DNA from: Gammaproteobacteria bacterium
GTDB lineage: Bacteria; Pseudomonadota; Gammaproteobacteria; AKS1
Length of the DNA stretch: 35,180 bases
Assembly (NCBI GenBank): GCA_027078075.1
Contig: JALTKP010000290.1
Location: 1-35,180, forward strand
Direction of reading: 5' to 3'
Part shown: positions 21,791 through 32,117 of the stretch, one piece after another
Position numbering within the stretch: position 1 is the first letter of the stretch
How the letters are laid out: each line of letters starts with the position of its first letter
The notes under the pieces: model-generated
What the model saw: the letters and a program-made list of their open reading frames with translations, nothing else
Told to the model about the DNA's origin: nothing
Databases searched by the model: none
Program-made: the position numbers and the translations under genes

Positions 21791-23842
21791 TTAGTTGAGT
21801 TTGAACTGGCTTAACAGCGATTCCAGCTTGCTAGCATTATCCCACAGGCTACTACTGCTATCCGAGGTTTGCTGGGCATTTTCCATGCTTTCATTGCCAA
21901 TTCGGGCAATATTAATGACATTTTTGTCCACTTCTTCAGCCACTTCACTTTGCTGTTCAGCTGCATGGGCAATTTGTGTGTTCATATCATTAATGGTTGA
22001 AACTGCTTGTGTAATTGCCGCTAACGATTCACCTGCCTTCACGGCTTGTTCAACACTGATTACAGTTTGGCTCTTACCTGTTTCCATCGCAGTTACTGCT
22101 TTACGCGCGCCACCTTGAACACGTTCAATAATTTGCATGATTTCTTCAGTCGACTCCTGCGTCCGACTTGCCAATGTTCTCACTTCATCTGCTACCACAG
22201 CAAAACCACGGCCTTGTTCACCTGCTCGAGCCGCTTCAATTGCCGCATTCAATGCCAGTAGATTGGTTTGTTCCGCAATACCCTTAATAACATCGATTAC
22301 TTTTCCGATGTCTTCACTGTCCGCTTCCAACTGATCAATCACCGATGCGGCCTGATCCACTTCACTCGCAAGTGTTTGAATCGAATCAACTGTTAATTTT
22401 ACAACTGATTGCCCATTTTGTGCTTCACCATCAGCTGCATGAGCTGCGTCAGCCGCACCTGATGCATTACGTGCAATTTCCTGTGCCGTTTGTACCATTT
22501 CAGTGATCGCCGTTGCTGTTTGGTCGGTTTCACTTTGTTGCTCAGTAATGCCCTTATTAGTTCTTTCTGCCGTCATCGACATTTGTGAAGCCGATGCAGC
22601 AATTTCATTTCCTACTTCACTTACTGATGTTAATAACACCGCTATTTTGGCAACAAAGACATTAAAGGCTTTAGATAAGCCAGCAATTTCATCTTTACCA
22701 TCTTCATCCAGTTTCTGAGTTAAATCACCATCACCTTCAGCAATATCTTGCATCGCATCAACGGCATGTTGAATTCGTCCACAAATCGCTTCACTGGTTG
22801 CAAAAGCACTCAGTAATCCAGATATTAACCCAGCAATTAATAGTCCAGTTACCAACGTTTGTAAGGCATCTAAATCTCCTGATGTCGCATCAACATAATC
22901 TAAGACATATTGCTTTTCCAGGCTAACTAAACTTTCAACATTCTCTTTTATCGATGACAACAATGGCCCTATTTCACTACGGATTAACCACGCATCTGTT
23001 CGCCATTGCTCACCACCATGAATGTTTATCATCTCTTCTAAATTCGTGGCGTATTGTTTTTGGAATATCACCAATTGCTCTAATGAATCAGCTTGATCAA
23101 GCGTTAACTCATCTTCTTTAGAAGCAAGCTTATCCATCAGTGCCAATACATTTTCACTGTACAAATTCATTTCATCTATTGTGTTTGGACCGCGAAATGC
23201 CAAATAAGCGCGCACAGCATTGAGCATGTTTGCCCACGAATACCGAATATCATTGATCGCTTTCAAAATTTCTCGACGTTCTTCAGTTGCTTCTTCCTCT
23301 TCTTCTGAAAGAATCATCTGACTTACATTCTGAAGAAATTGTTGGCTTAACGGATTTAATTTTTGTGCAGAAAACATCATAGCGGGAATATTTTTTGCGT
23401 CACCTGATGCAAGCTCAAGCATTTTAGTTTGGTAACCAATATATGCGGTAACATCTGCAACAATTTTATTAACCAATTCAGCTGATTTTGGATCTTGCTG
23501 TAAAACAGGCATCGCTTTCAATTCCGCAAGCTGCTGAGTTAGACCCTCTAGCTCAGAAATATAATCTTCTTTGTGAATCTCTTCTTTGCTTAGTAAATAA
23601 AACCCCATACTTTGTGCACTGCGATTAACTTGTTCAGAAAGTGCAATAGATGCCAACATCGCTGGCTGACTCTCATCAACAACTTTAGAAAAATTATCTC
23701 TTATAGCTTCTTCGGCAAAAAGCACTGAACTTGCAATAATTATGATGATCGCAAGCAAAGCACTATAACTAAACCAAAGTTTCTGACGAATCGTGAATTG
23801 TGAAGATACCCTTTGTACAAAGGCAGAAATGACTGTTTTCAT
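21791..23842 (-). CDS. Methyl-accepting chemotaxis protein with large helical periplasmic domain
   Basis: TM1, long helical extracytoplasmic region, TM2, HAMP, and the conserved hairpin signalling tip [37 protein letters not shown]. Confidence 0.97.
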   Translation of the reverse strand: MKTVISAFVQRVSSQFTIRQKLWFSYSALLAIIIIIASSVLFAEEAIRDNFSKVVDESQPAMLASIALSEQVNRSAQSMGFYLLSKEEIHKEDYISELEGLTQQLAELKAMPVLQQDPKSAELVNKIVADVTAYIGYQTKMLELASGDAKNIPAMMFSAQKLNPLSQQFLQNVSQMILSEEEEEATEERREILKAINDIRYSWANMLNAVRAYLAFRGPNTIDEMNLYSENVLALMDKLASKEDELTLDQADSLEQLVIFQKQYATNLEEMINIHGGEQWRTDAWLIRSEIGPLLSSIKENVESLVSLEKQYVLDYVDATSGDLDALQTLVTGLLIAGLISGLLSAFATSEAICGRIQHAVDAMQDIAEGDGDLTQKLDEDGKDEIAGLSKAFNVFVAKIAVLLTSVSEVGNEIAASASQMSMTAERTNKGITEQQSETDQTATAITEMVQTAQEIARNASGAADAAHAADGEAQNGQSVVKLTVDSIQTLASEVDQAASVIDQLEADSEDIGKVIDVIKGIAEQTNLLALNAAIEAARAGEQGRGFAVVADEVRTLASRTQESTEEIMQIIERVQGGARKAVTAMETGKSQTVISVEQAVKAGESLAAITQAVSTINDMNTQIAHAAEQQSEVAEEVDKNVINIARIGNESMENAQQTSDSSSSLWDNASKLESLLSQFKLN

Positions 23843-23905
23843 ATGAACACCTGATAATCCATTAAATTTAGCTAGGAATAAAAATACCCTCCATACTTGG
23901 CTAAG

Positions 23906-23932
23906 TTATCGGCATAAGTTAAGCGTTCTTTA
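23906..23932 (-). promoter_or_regulatory. Sigma-28 (FliA) type promoter upstream of the chemotaxis receptor gene
   Basis: Minus strand reads TAAAGAAC-N11-GCCGATAA (TAAA-N15-GCCGATAA), the FliA consensus, about 64 bp upstream of the MCP start codon. Confidence 0.85.
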
Positions 23933-24017
23933 ATCAAAAAATGATTTATTTTTTTTATATATTTCAGATAGATAAGCATGAAGAAAAGAAGAAGAAACAA
24001 CCGGAATTCCACACTTA

Positions 24018-24785
24018 TTAACGGGAAATGCTGAGCCAATCAAGCCCCTGTTCTTGCTCCGCAAGCACAATTTCGCCCTCCGTGCAGCCAAGCGCTTGTG
24101 CCAGTGCGGTACTAGCAAGTTCTTCGGTATTATTCTTATCACTGATATGTGCCGCCACAATATGCTGCAAACAAGAAGTATCAAGGCTTGCCAATAAACG
24201 AGCCGCCTGGATATTACTTAAATGACCGAAATCGCCACCAACACGTTGTTTTAAATATCCAGGGTAAGGCCCCTTCGCCAGCATGTTCACATCATGATTG
24301 CATTCAAGAATCAGTGCATCACAGCCATTTAAGCTATCGACAATATGCTGTGTTGGGCTACCTACATCAGTCAAAATACCAAGACGCAAGTTTCCATCGC
24401 TAAAGACAAACTGTACTGGCTCACGTGCATCATGAGGTACAGGGTAAGCCTGAATTTCAATATCACCTATTGAGAAACAATCATGTACATCAATAAAATG
24501 GAGTTGTGAAACTGCGCCGTGCTTTTCTTGGGCTGCTGTACCCCGCGTCATATAAACAGGAATACCATGCTTGCGCGCAACAGCACCAACACCATTAATA
24601 TGATCACTATGCTCGTGAGTTACGAGTATCGCATCAATTTGAGAGGGGTCTAATTCACGCTTTGCAAGCCGTTGTCGGAAACGGGTTTCCGAAAATCCAC
24701 AGTCAAGCATCACACGTGTAGAACCGGCTTCGACAATCGTGGCATTGCCACGACTGCCGCTACCGAGAGATGAAAAACGAATCAC
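24018..24785 (-). CDS. MBL-fold metallo-hydrolase (YycJ/WalJ-like)
   Basis: FSSLGSGSRGNATIVE...THEHSDHINGV (HxHxDH). Confidence 0.93.
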   Translation of the reverse strand: MIRFSSLGSGSRGNATIVEAGSTRVMLDCGFSETRFRQRLAKRELDPSQIDAILVTHEHSDHINGVGAVARKHGIPVYMTRGTAAQEKHGAVSQLHFIDVHDCFSIGDIEIQAYPVPHDAREPVQFVFSDGNLRLGILTDVGSPTQHIVDSLNGCDALILECNHDVNMLAKGPYPGYLKQRVGGDFGHLSNIQAARLLASLDTSCLQHIVAAHISDKNNTEELASTALAQALGCTEGEIVLAEQEQGLDWLSISR

Positions 24786-24799
24786 TACTTATCAAATAA

Positions 24800-25981
24800 T
24801 TATTTAAGCTGCTCATGCAATAAGGTCAAGATACGTACAGCAGTATCTGATTTCTCTAACTTACCTTTATCGTTCAATATGGTGACATTAGTTTCCTCGC
24901 CTTGTTCTTTAAGACTCACAAGGTAAGTACTTTTATCTTGTACCTCATCATCGCCACTAAAAATATTAAAGGTTAACTTATCTAAAATACCTTTTTCTCT
25001 TTTTGAATTACTATCTTTCAACGGATCGATGTAGCGCACGTAGTAAAGTCCACGAGAACGGTCACGATCTTCAACGGTGAAACCAACGCGATCAAGCGCT
25101 AAGCCCGTACGTCTCCATGCACGTGCAAAGCTTTCTTTCACTGTTAGTTTTGCTTCACCTGAACCATTACGCGCTAACTGTGCACGTTCAATACGGTTCT
25201 TTCGTTTCGCAAATAATGTCCGTGCTTTATTTTCTTCCACACCGAGGAAAATAGTGATACGACGCAACATTTCAATTTCTAATTCAGGATCAGCCGGTCG
25301 AGGTGCCCATACGGTATTAGTGCTAGTACCATCCGAATTACTCACCACTTCTTCTGCACCACGATGTGTTAAATAAAGTTCTGTTGTACCTGGTTCAATA
25401 CCTTCTTCAAGACGAATACGGTACTTATCTCGTGTCGCCGAAGAATAAATAGAATCAAATAATTTACTTATATTTCGTGTAATAAAATCTTGTGGAATAT
25501 CGGCGCGGTTTTCTGCCCAACCTGTTTCAATAATACCAATACGAGGATCTTCACGTTTGATTAAGAAACCATTCTGTAAAAAGAATTCACGTAAACGAGG
25601 CCAAACTTGTTGCGCAGACCCTTTAATAACCAACCAGCGTGAATTATTATCTCGTGCTAAACGAATATCATCTTGTTTTGGCAAAACTGCGGCATTTCGT
25701 AAGGTACGATTCCCCTGTCTCTCACGATTGTAATCCGTAATGCTCGCCGAGCCTGAACCAGGTCCAAGATCAGGGATAATAAGACCATCATCAATCGTTG
25801 ATGATGTTAAATCAGGTGGAATTTCCAAAGTAGGTTCTTCACGCGTTTCACGGTAATCAACCTTCTTTTTATCAGGAAGAAATTCTTCTTTAATACTTTT
25901 AACCGTGCCACACCCAGCAATAATTGCTGTCAGCGCACTGAGCATTAAAATTCGACTTAAAACCTTCATTACTTTCCCCAT
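24800..25981 (-). CDS. bamC: Outer membrane assembly lipoprotein BamC
   Basis: Lipobox LSALTAIIAGC, PPDL motif, BamC-like tandem helix-grip domains; immediately downstream of dapA. The start may be ATG 25969. Confidence 0.88.
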   Translation of the reverse strand: MGKVMKVLSRILMLSALTAIIAGCGTVKSIKEEFLPDKKKVDYRETREEPTLEIPPDLTSSTIDDGLIIPDLGPGSGSASITDYNRERQGNRTLRNAAVLPKQDDIRLARDNNSRWLVIKGSAQQVWPRLREFFLQNGFLIKREDPRIGIIETGWAENRADIPQDFITRNISKLFDSIYSSATRDKYRIRLEEGIEPGTTELYLTHRGAEEVVSNSDGTSTNTVWAPRPADPELEIEMLRRITIFLGVEENKARTLFAKRKNRIERAQLARNGSGEAKLTVKESFARAWRRTGLALDRVGFTVEDRDRSRGLYYVRYIDPLKDSNSKREKGILDKLTFNIFSGDDEVQDKSTYLVSLKEQGEETNVTILNDKGKLEKSDTAVRILTLLHEQLK

Positions 25982-25984
25982 TAA

Positions 25985-26866
25985 TTAACTTGGCACTAAC
26001 TCGGCGGCTTGCATGGCTTGCCGCAGCGGTGCGTGAAATTCATCCGACAACACCGTCATTGGTAAACGGATACCGCTCTGTATTTTACCCATTTCAGTGA
26101 GTGCCCACTTCACTGGAATTGGGTTTGCTTCGAGAAACAAGTTCTCGTGTAAGCCCTTCAAAGGCTCATTAATCTGTCTTGCTTTGGCTTCATCACCCGC
26201 CAATGCAGCTGCACACATCTCATGCATGGCTCTAGGTGCTACATTAGCCGTGACCGAAATATCACCTTTCGCGCCAGCCAAAATACAATCTAATGCTGTA
26301 GCGTCATCGCCACTATACAGGTCGATTTTATCACCACAAGCACCAAGAATCTCTTTAGCTCGAGCAATATCGCCAGTTGCCTCTTTAATTCCAATAATAT
26401 TAGGGATATCCGCCAATCGAATTACTGTCTCTGGCAGCATGTCGCAAGCAGTTCGGCCCGGTACGTTATAAAGGATCTGAGGCACCGGCACGGCTTCTGC
26501 CACGGCTTTATGGTGCAGGTACAAGCCTTCCTGAGTCGGCTTATTATAATAAGGTGTCACTAATAAGCAGGCATCGACACCCGCTTCCATGGCGCAGCGA
26601 GTTAAATCTATCGCTTCAGTTGTCGAATTAGCACCCGTTCCAGCGATAATAGGCATGCGGCCTGCAGCCTTATCCACTATGAAACGGATAACATTACAAT
26701 GCTCTTTTTGGTCTAATGTGGCAGACTCACCCGTGGTTCCCATCGCGATAATCGCATCGGTACCTTGTTCTATATGCCATTCAACCAATGCGGCCAAAGC
26801 AGGCTCATCGACTGAACCATCTTGGTGCATGGGGGTCACTAATGCGACCATACTGCCGTGAAACAT
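25985..26866 (-). CDS. dapA: 4-hydroxy-tetrahydrodipicolinate synthase
   Basis: MFHGSMVALVTPM, GTTGESATL, YYNKPTQEGLY, YNVPGRT, GIKEATGD. Start at ATG 26866 rather than the extended ORF start 26938. Confidence 0.96.
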   Translation of the reverse strand: MFHGSMVALVTPMHQDGSVDEPALAALVEWHIEQGTDAIIAMGTTGESATLDQKEHCNVIRFIVDKAAGRMPIIAGTGANSTTEAIDLTRCAMEAGVDACLLVTPYYNKPTQEGLYLHHKAVAEAVPVPQILYNVPGRTACDMLPETVIRLADIPNIIGIKEATGDIARAKEILGACGDKIDLYSGDDATALDCILAGAKGDISVTANVAPRAMHEMCAAALAGDEAKARQINEPLKGLHENLFLEANPIPVKWALTEMGKIQSGIRLPMTVLSDEFHAPLRQAMQAAELVPS

Positions 26867-27070
26867 TGAAGTCTCCATAAATTCTATAAAAAACACGCAG
26901 GCGCATGTTACTGACGCCCCCGCAGGAACACAAGCCAAGCAGTCAAAAATGCAATAAACTCTAGCTATAGCCGCATTGAGTTTTTCAGCGTGCCATCTGT
27001 GGTTCGGGCGTGTTTAATGGCGTCCATCATACTCAGTTAATGAGTAAAAAGACCCAATTAGGAGAATTCG

Positions 27071-28162
27071 GTGAGTAAAAAACCCAGTCCATCTGTCCGT
27101 GAGATACGTATCAACCCTGTTATGCCCAGTGAATCTGTGCTGGTAGCAACAGCTCGCGGTATGCGCCCACGCAAAGAAGAAGAACGTGTAGAACAAAAAA
27201 CCGTTGAGCATAAAGATACCTGTCCTTTCTGTCTTGGTAATGAAGACAAAACACCGCCAACCATTGCGGCATGGCCTTCTGAAAAAAACTGGGCTGTGCG
27301 CGTTGTAGAAAATCTCTACCCTATTCTAGGTGAAGACAGCCAAAATGATGGTCTGGTGTTCGGTTTACAACAAGTGGTTGAAGGTTATGGCCGCCACGAA
27401 GTGATTATCGATCACAATAATCACGGCATCGCTATCCATAATATGAGTGTTGAACATTTAATGACTTTGTTTAGTGCCTACCGTGATCGCATGGAAAAAC
27501 TCTATAAAGCAGATCCCCGAATTCAATACGTATTAGTGTTTAAGAATTTTGGCCCGGCTGCCGGAGCCAGTATTCCGCATACCCACAGCCAAATCATCGC
27601 GATGCCCGTGGTACCTGAAAATGTTATCAACGAAGTTGAATATGCCAAAATCCATTTTGATAAACATCATCAATGTATTTACTGTTCATTGATTAATGAA
27701 GCACTCACCTTCGAAGCCACTATCTATGATCGTGACTCCGGTGAAATCAAACGCAAAATTGATGTTGGTCAGTATGTAGTAGAACGTGGTGAAAAATTTA
27801 TTGCGATTAAACCTTTCGCAAGTCGCTATGAATGGGAAATTCATATCATGCCTCTCAATCACAGCGCAGATTATGTGGATGTATCGCCAGAAGACATGGA
27901 AGATCTAGCACGTGTAACACGCCGAGCTATGGCAAGGTTAGATGCTGTTATCGGTGGAGCACAATACAATTTCTTCCTGCACTCTATTCCTCAGGGTGAT
28001 AAATACGCCGATTGTCATAGCAGCTACCACTGGCACATTGAAATTTGCCCACGAACCAGTATTCCAACCGGTTTTGAATTAGGCTCCGGATTGTTCGTCA
28101 GCACCATTAGTCCCGAAGACGCTGCACAGCAATTGAGGGAAATTCAACTCGACGAAGATTAA
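27071..28162 (+). CDS. galT: Galactose-1-phosphate uridylyltransferase family protein
   Basis: GTG start with upstream AGGAG; CPFCLGNEDKTPP, GPAAGASIPHTHSQI, SSYHWHIEICPR HIT-type motifs. Confidence 0.85.
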   Translation: MSKKPSPSVREIRINPVMPSESVLVATARGMRPRKEEERVEQKTVEHKDTCPFCLGNEDKTPPTIAAWPSEKNWAVRVVENLYPILGEDSQNDGLVFGLQQVVEGYGRHEVIIDHNNHGIAIHNMSVEHLMTLFSAYRDRMEKLYKADPRIQYVLVFKNFGPAAGASIPHTHSQIIAMPVVPENVINEVEYAKIHFDKHHQCIYCSLINEALTFEATIYDRDSGEIKRKIDVGQYVVERGEKFIAIKPFASRYEWEIHIMPLNHSADYVDVSPEDMEDLARVTRRAMARLDAVIGGAQYNFFLHSIPQGDKYADCHSSYHWHIEICPRTSIPTGFELGSGLFVSTISPEDAAQQLREIQLDED

Positions 28163-28202
28163 GCCTCTGGTCAAACACCAGCGAGGCTGATACCTTATTG
28201 CT

Positions 28203-28733
28203 ATGGATAATTTTCTTGTTATATCTGCCGTCGGTGAAGACCGACCTGGTATCGTCAATACTCTCTCTGAAAAGATTCTTGAGCATGACTGCAATATTAT
28301 AGACAGTCGTATGACTGTGCTTGGCGGTGAATTTGCGATTATTGTTATGGTTTCAGGTAGTTGGAATACCATTGCTAAATTAGAAAGCACGCTGCCAGTA
28401 CTAGAAAAGCAGCTCAAACTGACGATCATTGCCAAACAAACCGAATCTCGCGATCAATCCAGTAAGAAAGTCCCTTACATGGTTGAAGTAGTATCAATGG
28501 ATCACCCCGGTATTGTGAATAATGTTGCCGATTTCTTCTCTAGTAGAAATATTAATATTGAAGACCTCTCAACCGGCAGTTATTCCGCTGCACATACTGG
28601 TACCAATATGTTTACCATGCAAATGGTTATCAGTATTCCAGCTGATCTACACCTCGGGGATTTACGCGAACATTTCACCGAATTTTGCGATAACTTGAAT
28701 CTCGACGCCATCATGGAACCGGTAAAAGGATAA
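28203..28733 (+). CDS. gcvR: Glycine cleavage system transcriptional repressor-like, tandem ACT domains
   Basis: Two ACT domains (VISAVGEDRPGIVNTLSEKI and VEVVSMDHPGIVNNVADFF), adjacent to bcp as in other gammaproteobacteria. Confidence 0.85.
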   Translation: MDNFLVISAVGEDRPGIVNTLSEKILEHDCNIIDSRMTVLGGEFAIIVMVSGSWNTIAKLESTLPVLEKQLKLTIIAKQTESRDQSSKKVPYMVEVVSMDHPGIVNNVADFFSSRNINIEDLSTGSYSAAHTGTNMFTMQMVISIPADLHLGDLREHFTEFCDNLNLDAIMEPVKG

Positions 28734-28741
28734 TTATAAAA

Positions 28742-29218
28742 ATGGCTAAAGTAAAAATTGGCAAGAAAGTAAACGATATTAAATTACCGGCAACAGGCGA
28801 TCAGGAATTAAAAATTTCTGACTTTAAAGGCAAAAATATTGTTGTTTACTTCTACCCTAAGGATAGTACCTCTGGATGCACCAAAGAAGGTCAGGATTTC
28901 CGTGACAATATTGCTAAATTCCTTCGTGCAAGTACGGTTATTCTTGGCGTTTCTCGTGACAGTATTAAGTCACATGAAAATTTTAAAACCAAACAGGAAT
29001 TTCCTTTTGACCTATTATCAGATAAAGAAGAAAAACTTTGTGACCAGTTTGATGTCATTAAAGAAAAAAATATGTACGGTAAAAAGGTTATGGGTATTGA
29101 ACGCAGCACTTTTTTAATTGACAAAGAAGGTGTGCTACAACAAGAATGGCGTAAGGTAAAAGTAGATGGGCATGTTGAGGAAGTCCTCGCAGCCGCAAAG
29201 GAACTAAGCAAAAAATAA
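28742..29218 (+). CDS. bcp: Peroxiredoxin of the BCP/PrxQ family
   Basis: VVYFYPKDSTSGCTKEGQDFRD motif. Confidence 0.93.
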   Translation: MAKVKIGKKVNDIKLPATGDQELKISDFKGKNIVVYFYPKDSTSGCTKEGQDFRDNIAKFLRASTVILGVSRDSIKSHENFKTKQEFPFDLLSDKEEKLCDQFDVIKEKNMYGKKVMGIERSTFLIDKEGVLQQEWRKVKVDGHVEEVLAAAKELSKK

Positions 29219-29253
29219 ACAACTCACTCAATCGACAGGGGCAACCAGCAACT

Positions 29254-30657
29254 ATGTTCAATAAGGAAAGTGAAGCTAAACGAACGTTTGTCCTCGACAC
29301 CAACGTGCTGATGCACGACCCCTCTTCTCTCTTTCGCTTTCAAGAACACAATATTTATATTCCCATGATTGTCCTCGAAGAACTCGATGACAATAAACGT
29401 GGTGCTTCTGAAGTGGCGCGTAATGCACGACAAGCAAGCCGATTTCTTGATGACCTTCTACGTGATGTTGATGCCGACAATATAGAACAAGGTATTGAGT
29501 TGCCACACGGTAGCGAAGTTGAACCTGAAAAAATTGGCCGATTATTTTTACAAACACAATCACTACATGAAGATTTACCCGAAAGTTTGCCTGGTGACAA
29601 ACCCGACAATCATATTCTTGCTACCGCTCTAGGGTTAAAACATAAACAACCAGACCTAGCCGTCACAATAGTCTCTAAGGACATTAATCTCCGTATTAAA
29701 GCCTCCATTCTCGGCATCCACAATGAAGACTATTACAATGATCAGGTGCTTGAGGATGTTGATCTACTTTATTCCGGCACCATCGATTTTGATACTAACT
29801 TTTGGACTGAACACGACAAAGACATGGAATCATGGCAAGAAGAAGGTCGCACATTTTATCGCCTCTCCGGCCCACTGATTTCTGATTGGTATAGCAACGA
29901 ATGCTTATCAGTTGGTAGCAAAGATTTTGAAGCCATCATTAGACAAGTCGATGAAGAAAGTGCCGTTATTGAACGCACTAAAAACTATCGCCAAAAAAAC
30001 AATGCTATCTGGGGTATCACTGCTCGTAACAAAGAACAAAACTTTGCGCTCAATTTACTCATGGATCCGGACGTCGACTTTGTCACTCTGCTTGGTATGG
30101 CTGGCACCGGTAAAACATTACTTACTTTAGCCGCCGGTCTTCACCAAACACTGGATCTGAATCTTTATAACGAAATCATTATGACCCGTGTGACTATCCC
30201 AATGGGAGAAGATATTGGTTTCTTACCCGGCACCGAAGAAGAAAAAATGACACCGTGGATGGGCGCCTTAATGGATAACTTAGAAGTCCTCACCGGCGTT
30301 GAATCTGAAGGTGAATGGGAACGCGCTGCTACTGGCGCCCTACTACAAAACCGCATAAAACTCCGTTCTATCAACTTTATGCGTGGACGTACCTTTTTAA
30401 AGAAATACATCATTATTGATGAAGCACAAAATCTGACATCCAAACAAATGAAGTCACTTATTACCCGCGCAGGCCCAGGAACCAAGGTCGTTTGCTTAGG
30501 TAACGTAGCCCAAATCGACACCCCTTATTTGACAGAAACCACATCTGGACTAACCTATGTCGTAGATAGATTTAAAAACTGGCCTCATAGTGGACATATT
30601 ACGTTACAACGAGGTGAACGTTCACGATTGGCAGACTATGCATCCGATACGCTTTAG
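29254..30657 (+). CDS. PIN domain-PhoH family ATPase
   Basis: N-terminal PIN (FVLDTNVLMHDPSSLF) and PhoH P-loop (LLGMAGTGKTLLTLAAGL), Walker B IIIDEAQNLT. Confidence 0.95.
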   Translation: MFNKESEAKRTFVLDTNVLMHDPSSLFRFQEHNIYIPMIVLEELDDNKRGASEVARNARQASRFLDDLLRDVDADNIEQGIELPHGSEVEPEKIGRLFLQTQSLHEDLPESLPGDKPDNHILATALGLKHKQPDLAVTIVSKDINLRIKASILGIHNEDYYNDQVLEDVDLLYSGTIDFDTNFWTEHDKDMESWQEEGRTFYRLSGPLISDWYSNECLSVGSKDFEAIIRQVDEESAVIERTKNYRQKNNAIWGITARNKEQNFALNLLMDPDVDFVTLLGMAGTGKTLLTLAAGLHQTLDLNLYNEIIMTRVTIPMGEDIGFLPGTEEEKMTPWMGALMDNLEVLTGVESEGEWERAATGALLQNRIKLRSINFMRGRTFLKKYIIIDEAQNLTSKQMKSLITRAGPGTKVVCLGNVAQIDTPYLTETTSGLTYVVDRFKNWPHSGHITLQRGERSRLADYASDTL

Positions 30658-31096
30658 GCAACAACATAAAAAGTTATTACTACTGATATTAATCAGTAGT
30701 CTTTCCTTATTACGTACTGATTTAGTAACTGCGGCTCCAACACCAATTTCAGCACCAGAGGCAATTTATGCCGCACTCGAACGCTGGAAAGATGCTTGGC
30801 AAACATTAGATGCCGATAGCTACATTTCAAGTTACAGCCCACACTTTCATCACCAGCAATATACTAGTCATATCAATTGGGTAACTGCTCGTCAGCAACG
30901 ACTTCAGTCACAACAATGGGTAAAGCTAAAACTATCAGGGATTGTTATTTTTATTCGTGACGATGGACGTTATGTCGCTAACTTTACACAAGATTATAAA
31001 TCGGATAGTTTTTCGGACATCTCCCGCAAGCAACTATTATTCGAAAAATACCCCAATGGCTGGCTTATCGTGGCTGAAAATGAGATTGAAAATTAA
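30638..31096 (+). CDS. Small secreted NTF2/SnoaL-like protein
   Basis: Signal-like hydrophobic N-terminus (LLLLILISSLSLL...TAAP) and SnoaL-like domain (AALERWKDAWQTLDADSYISSYSPHF). ATG 30638 overlaps the phoH end by 20 nt. Confidence 0.6.
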   Translation: MHPIRFRQQHKKLLLLILISSLSLLRTDLVTAAPTPISAPEAIYAALERWKDAWQTLDADSYISSYSPHFHHQQYTSHINWVTARQQRLQSQQWVKLKLSGIVIFIRDDGRYVANFTQDYKSDSFSDISRKQLLFEKYPNGWLIVAENEIEN

Positions 31097-31749
31097 TTAC
31101 CTAAAAACACCTCAGTTATCCCCTTTTTCCAAACAACTTCTTTTTTCATTACTCGCTTAAATAATTCAAAATCTAGCAATGCGTCTAACCATTTTTGTAA
31201 ATAAATATAATCTGTCGCATCAAACCAATTCTTATCAACATACGCGAACTGCCGAATAAAAGGGAAGACGGCAACATCAACATAAGAAAGTTTATCACCC
31301 ATTAAATAAGCTGATTCCTGTAGGTAACCATCTAGCTTGGTAAGAAACTCTTCCCCTTTTCGTCGAGTCTCTTCTAAATTTAACTCTGGGAACCTATCTG
31401 CATATTTATATTGATCAAGATGCTGTTTAAATTCAGTATCATTTTCATCAATAATTTTATTGCTTAAATTCAATTGTTCTTCATTCAGATTTAACAGCCA
31501 ACCATCCGGATCAAAAGTTGATAACGACCACTTCATAATATCCAGGCTTTCTTCAAGAATGGAACCATCGGTTAAAACTAAAACTGGGACAGTCGCTTTT
31601 GGCGAGACTTGTAACATTTGCGAAGGTTTATCGCGCAAATCAACTTCACGCAATAGCGTTTTTGTATTTGAATACAATAGCGCCATTCTAGCACGCATGG
31701 CATAAGGACAACGGCGAAAAGAATAAAGTATCGGGTAACTTGAACTCAA
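31093..31749 (-). CDS. Glutathione S-transferase family protein
   Basis: Thioredoxin-fold N-terminus with LYSFRRCPYAMRARMAL and SPKATVPVLVLTDGSILEES; helical C-terminal domain. Confidence 0.88.
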   Translation of the reverse strand: MSSSYPILYSFRRCPYAMRARMALLYSNTKTLLREVDLRDKPSQMLQVSPKATVPVLVLTDGSILEESLDIMKWSLSTFDPDGWLLNLNEEQLNLSNKIIDENDTEFKQHLDQYKYADRFPELNLEETRRKGEEFLTKLDGYLQESAYLMGDKLSYVDVAVFPFIRQFAYVDKNWFDATDYIYLQKWLDALLDFELFKRVMKKEVVWKKGITEVFLGN

Positions 31750-31755
31750 GAGAAC

Positions 31756-32106
31756 TTATTTAGAGTCGTCAGTATAATCTTGATAATGTTTTTCAAACAT
31801 AACCTGCAACTCATCAATCACATCAAGTGCTGCTCTGCCTTGCATAATATGCTCAGACATTAAGCCTGAAGCATCATGAAGCAGCTTATCCATATTTAAC
31901 ATAGGATAGGTTTGTGAAAGACGTTTCATCGCTGCAACAACTGTTTCTTCTGCAGGACGTATAATTTCTAAAGGAATTGGGCTAACTGTCTCTACCTGAT
32001 GTGTTGAACGTGACACCATAAACTCAGCATAGTCGAGTAATGTTTTTTGTTCATCTGCACTGAGGTTCTCAGCTAATGATTGCAACTTATCCGTTAACTT
32101 ACTCAT
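31756..32106 (-). CDS. Conserved hypothetical protein, 116 aa
   Basis: Intact ORF in tight same-strand arrangement between the LysR and GST genes; no recognised motif. Confidence 0.6.
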   Translation of the reverse strand: MSKLTDKLQSLAENLSADEQKTLLDYAEFMVSRSTHQVETVSPIPLEIIRPAEETVVAAMKRLSQTYPMLNMDKLLHDASGLMSEHIMQGRAALDVIDELQVMFEKHYQDYTDDSK

Positions 32107-32117
32107 ACCGTTTATAC

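Noticed and set aside
25985-26938. Extended N-terminus of DapA (MACVPAGASVTCACVFFIEFMETS)
   Set aside because: DapA homologues begin at MFHGSMVALVTP; the upstream codons are most likely untranslated leader.
27031-27045. ACTCAGTTAATGAGT inverted repeat upstream of galT
   Set aside because: Only 5-bp arms, AT-rich; likely by chance.
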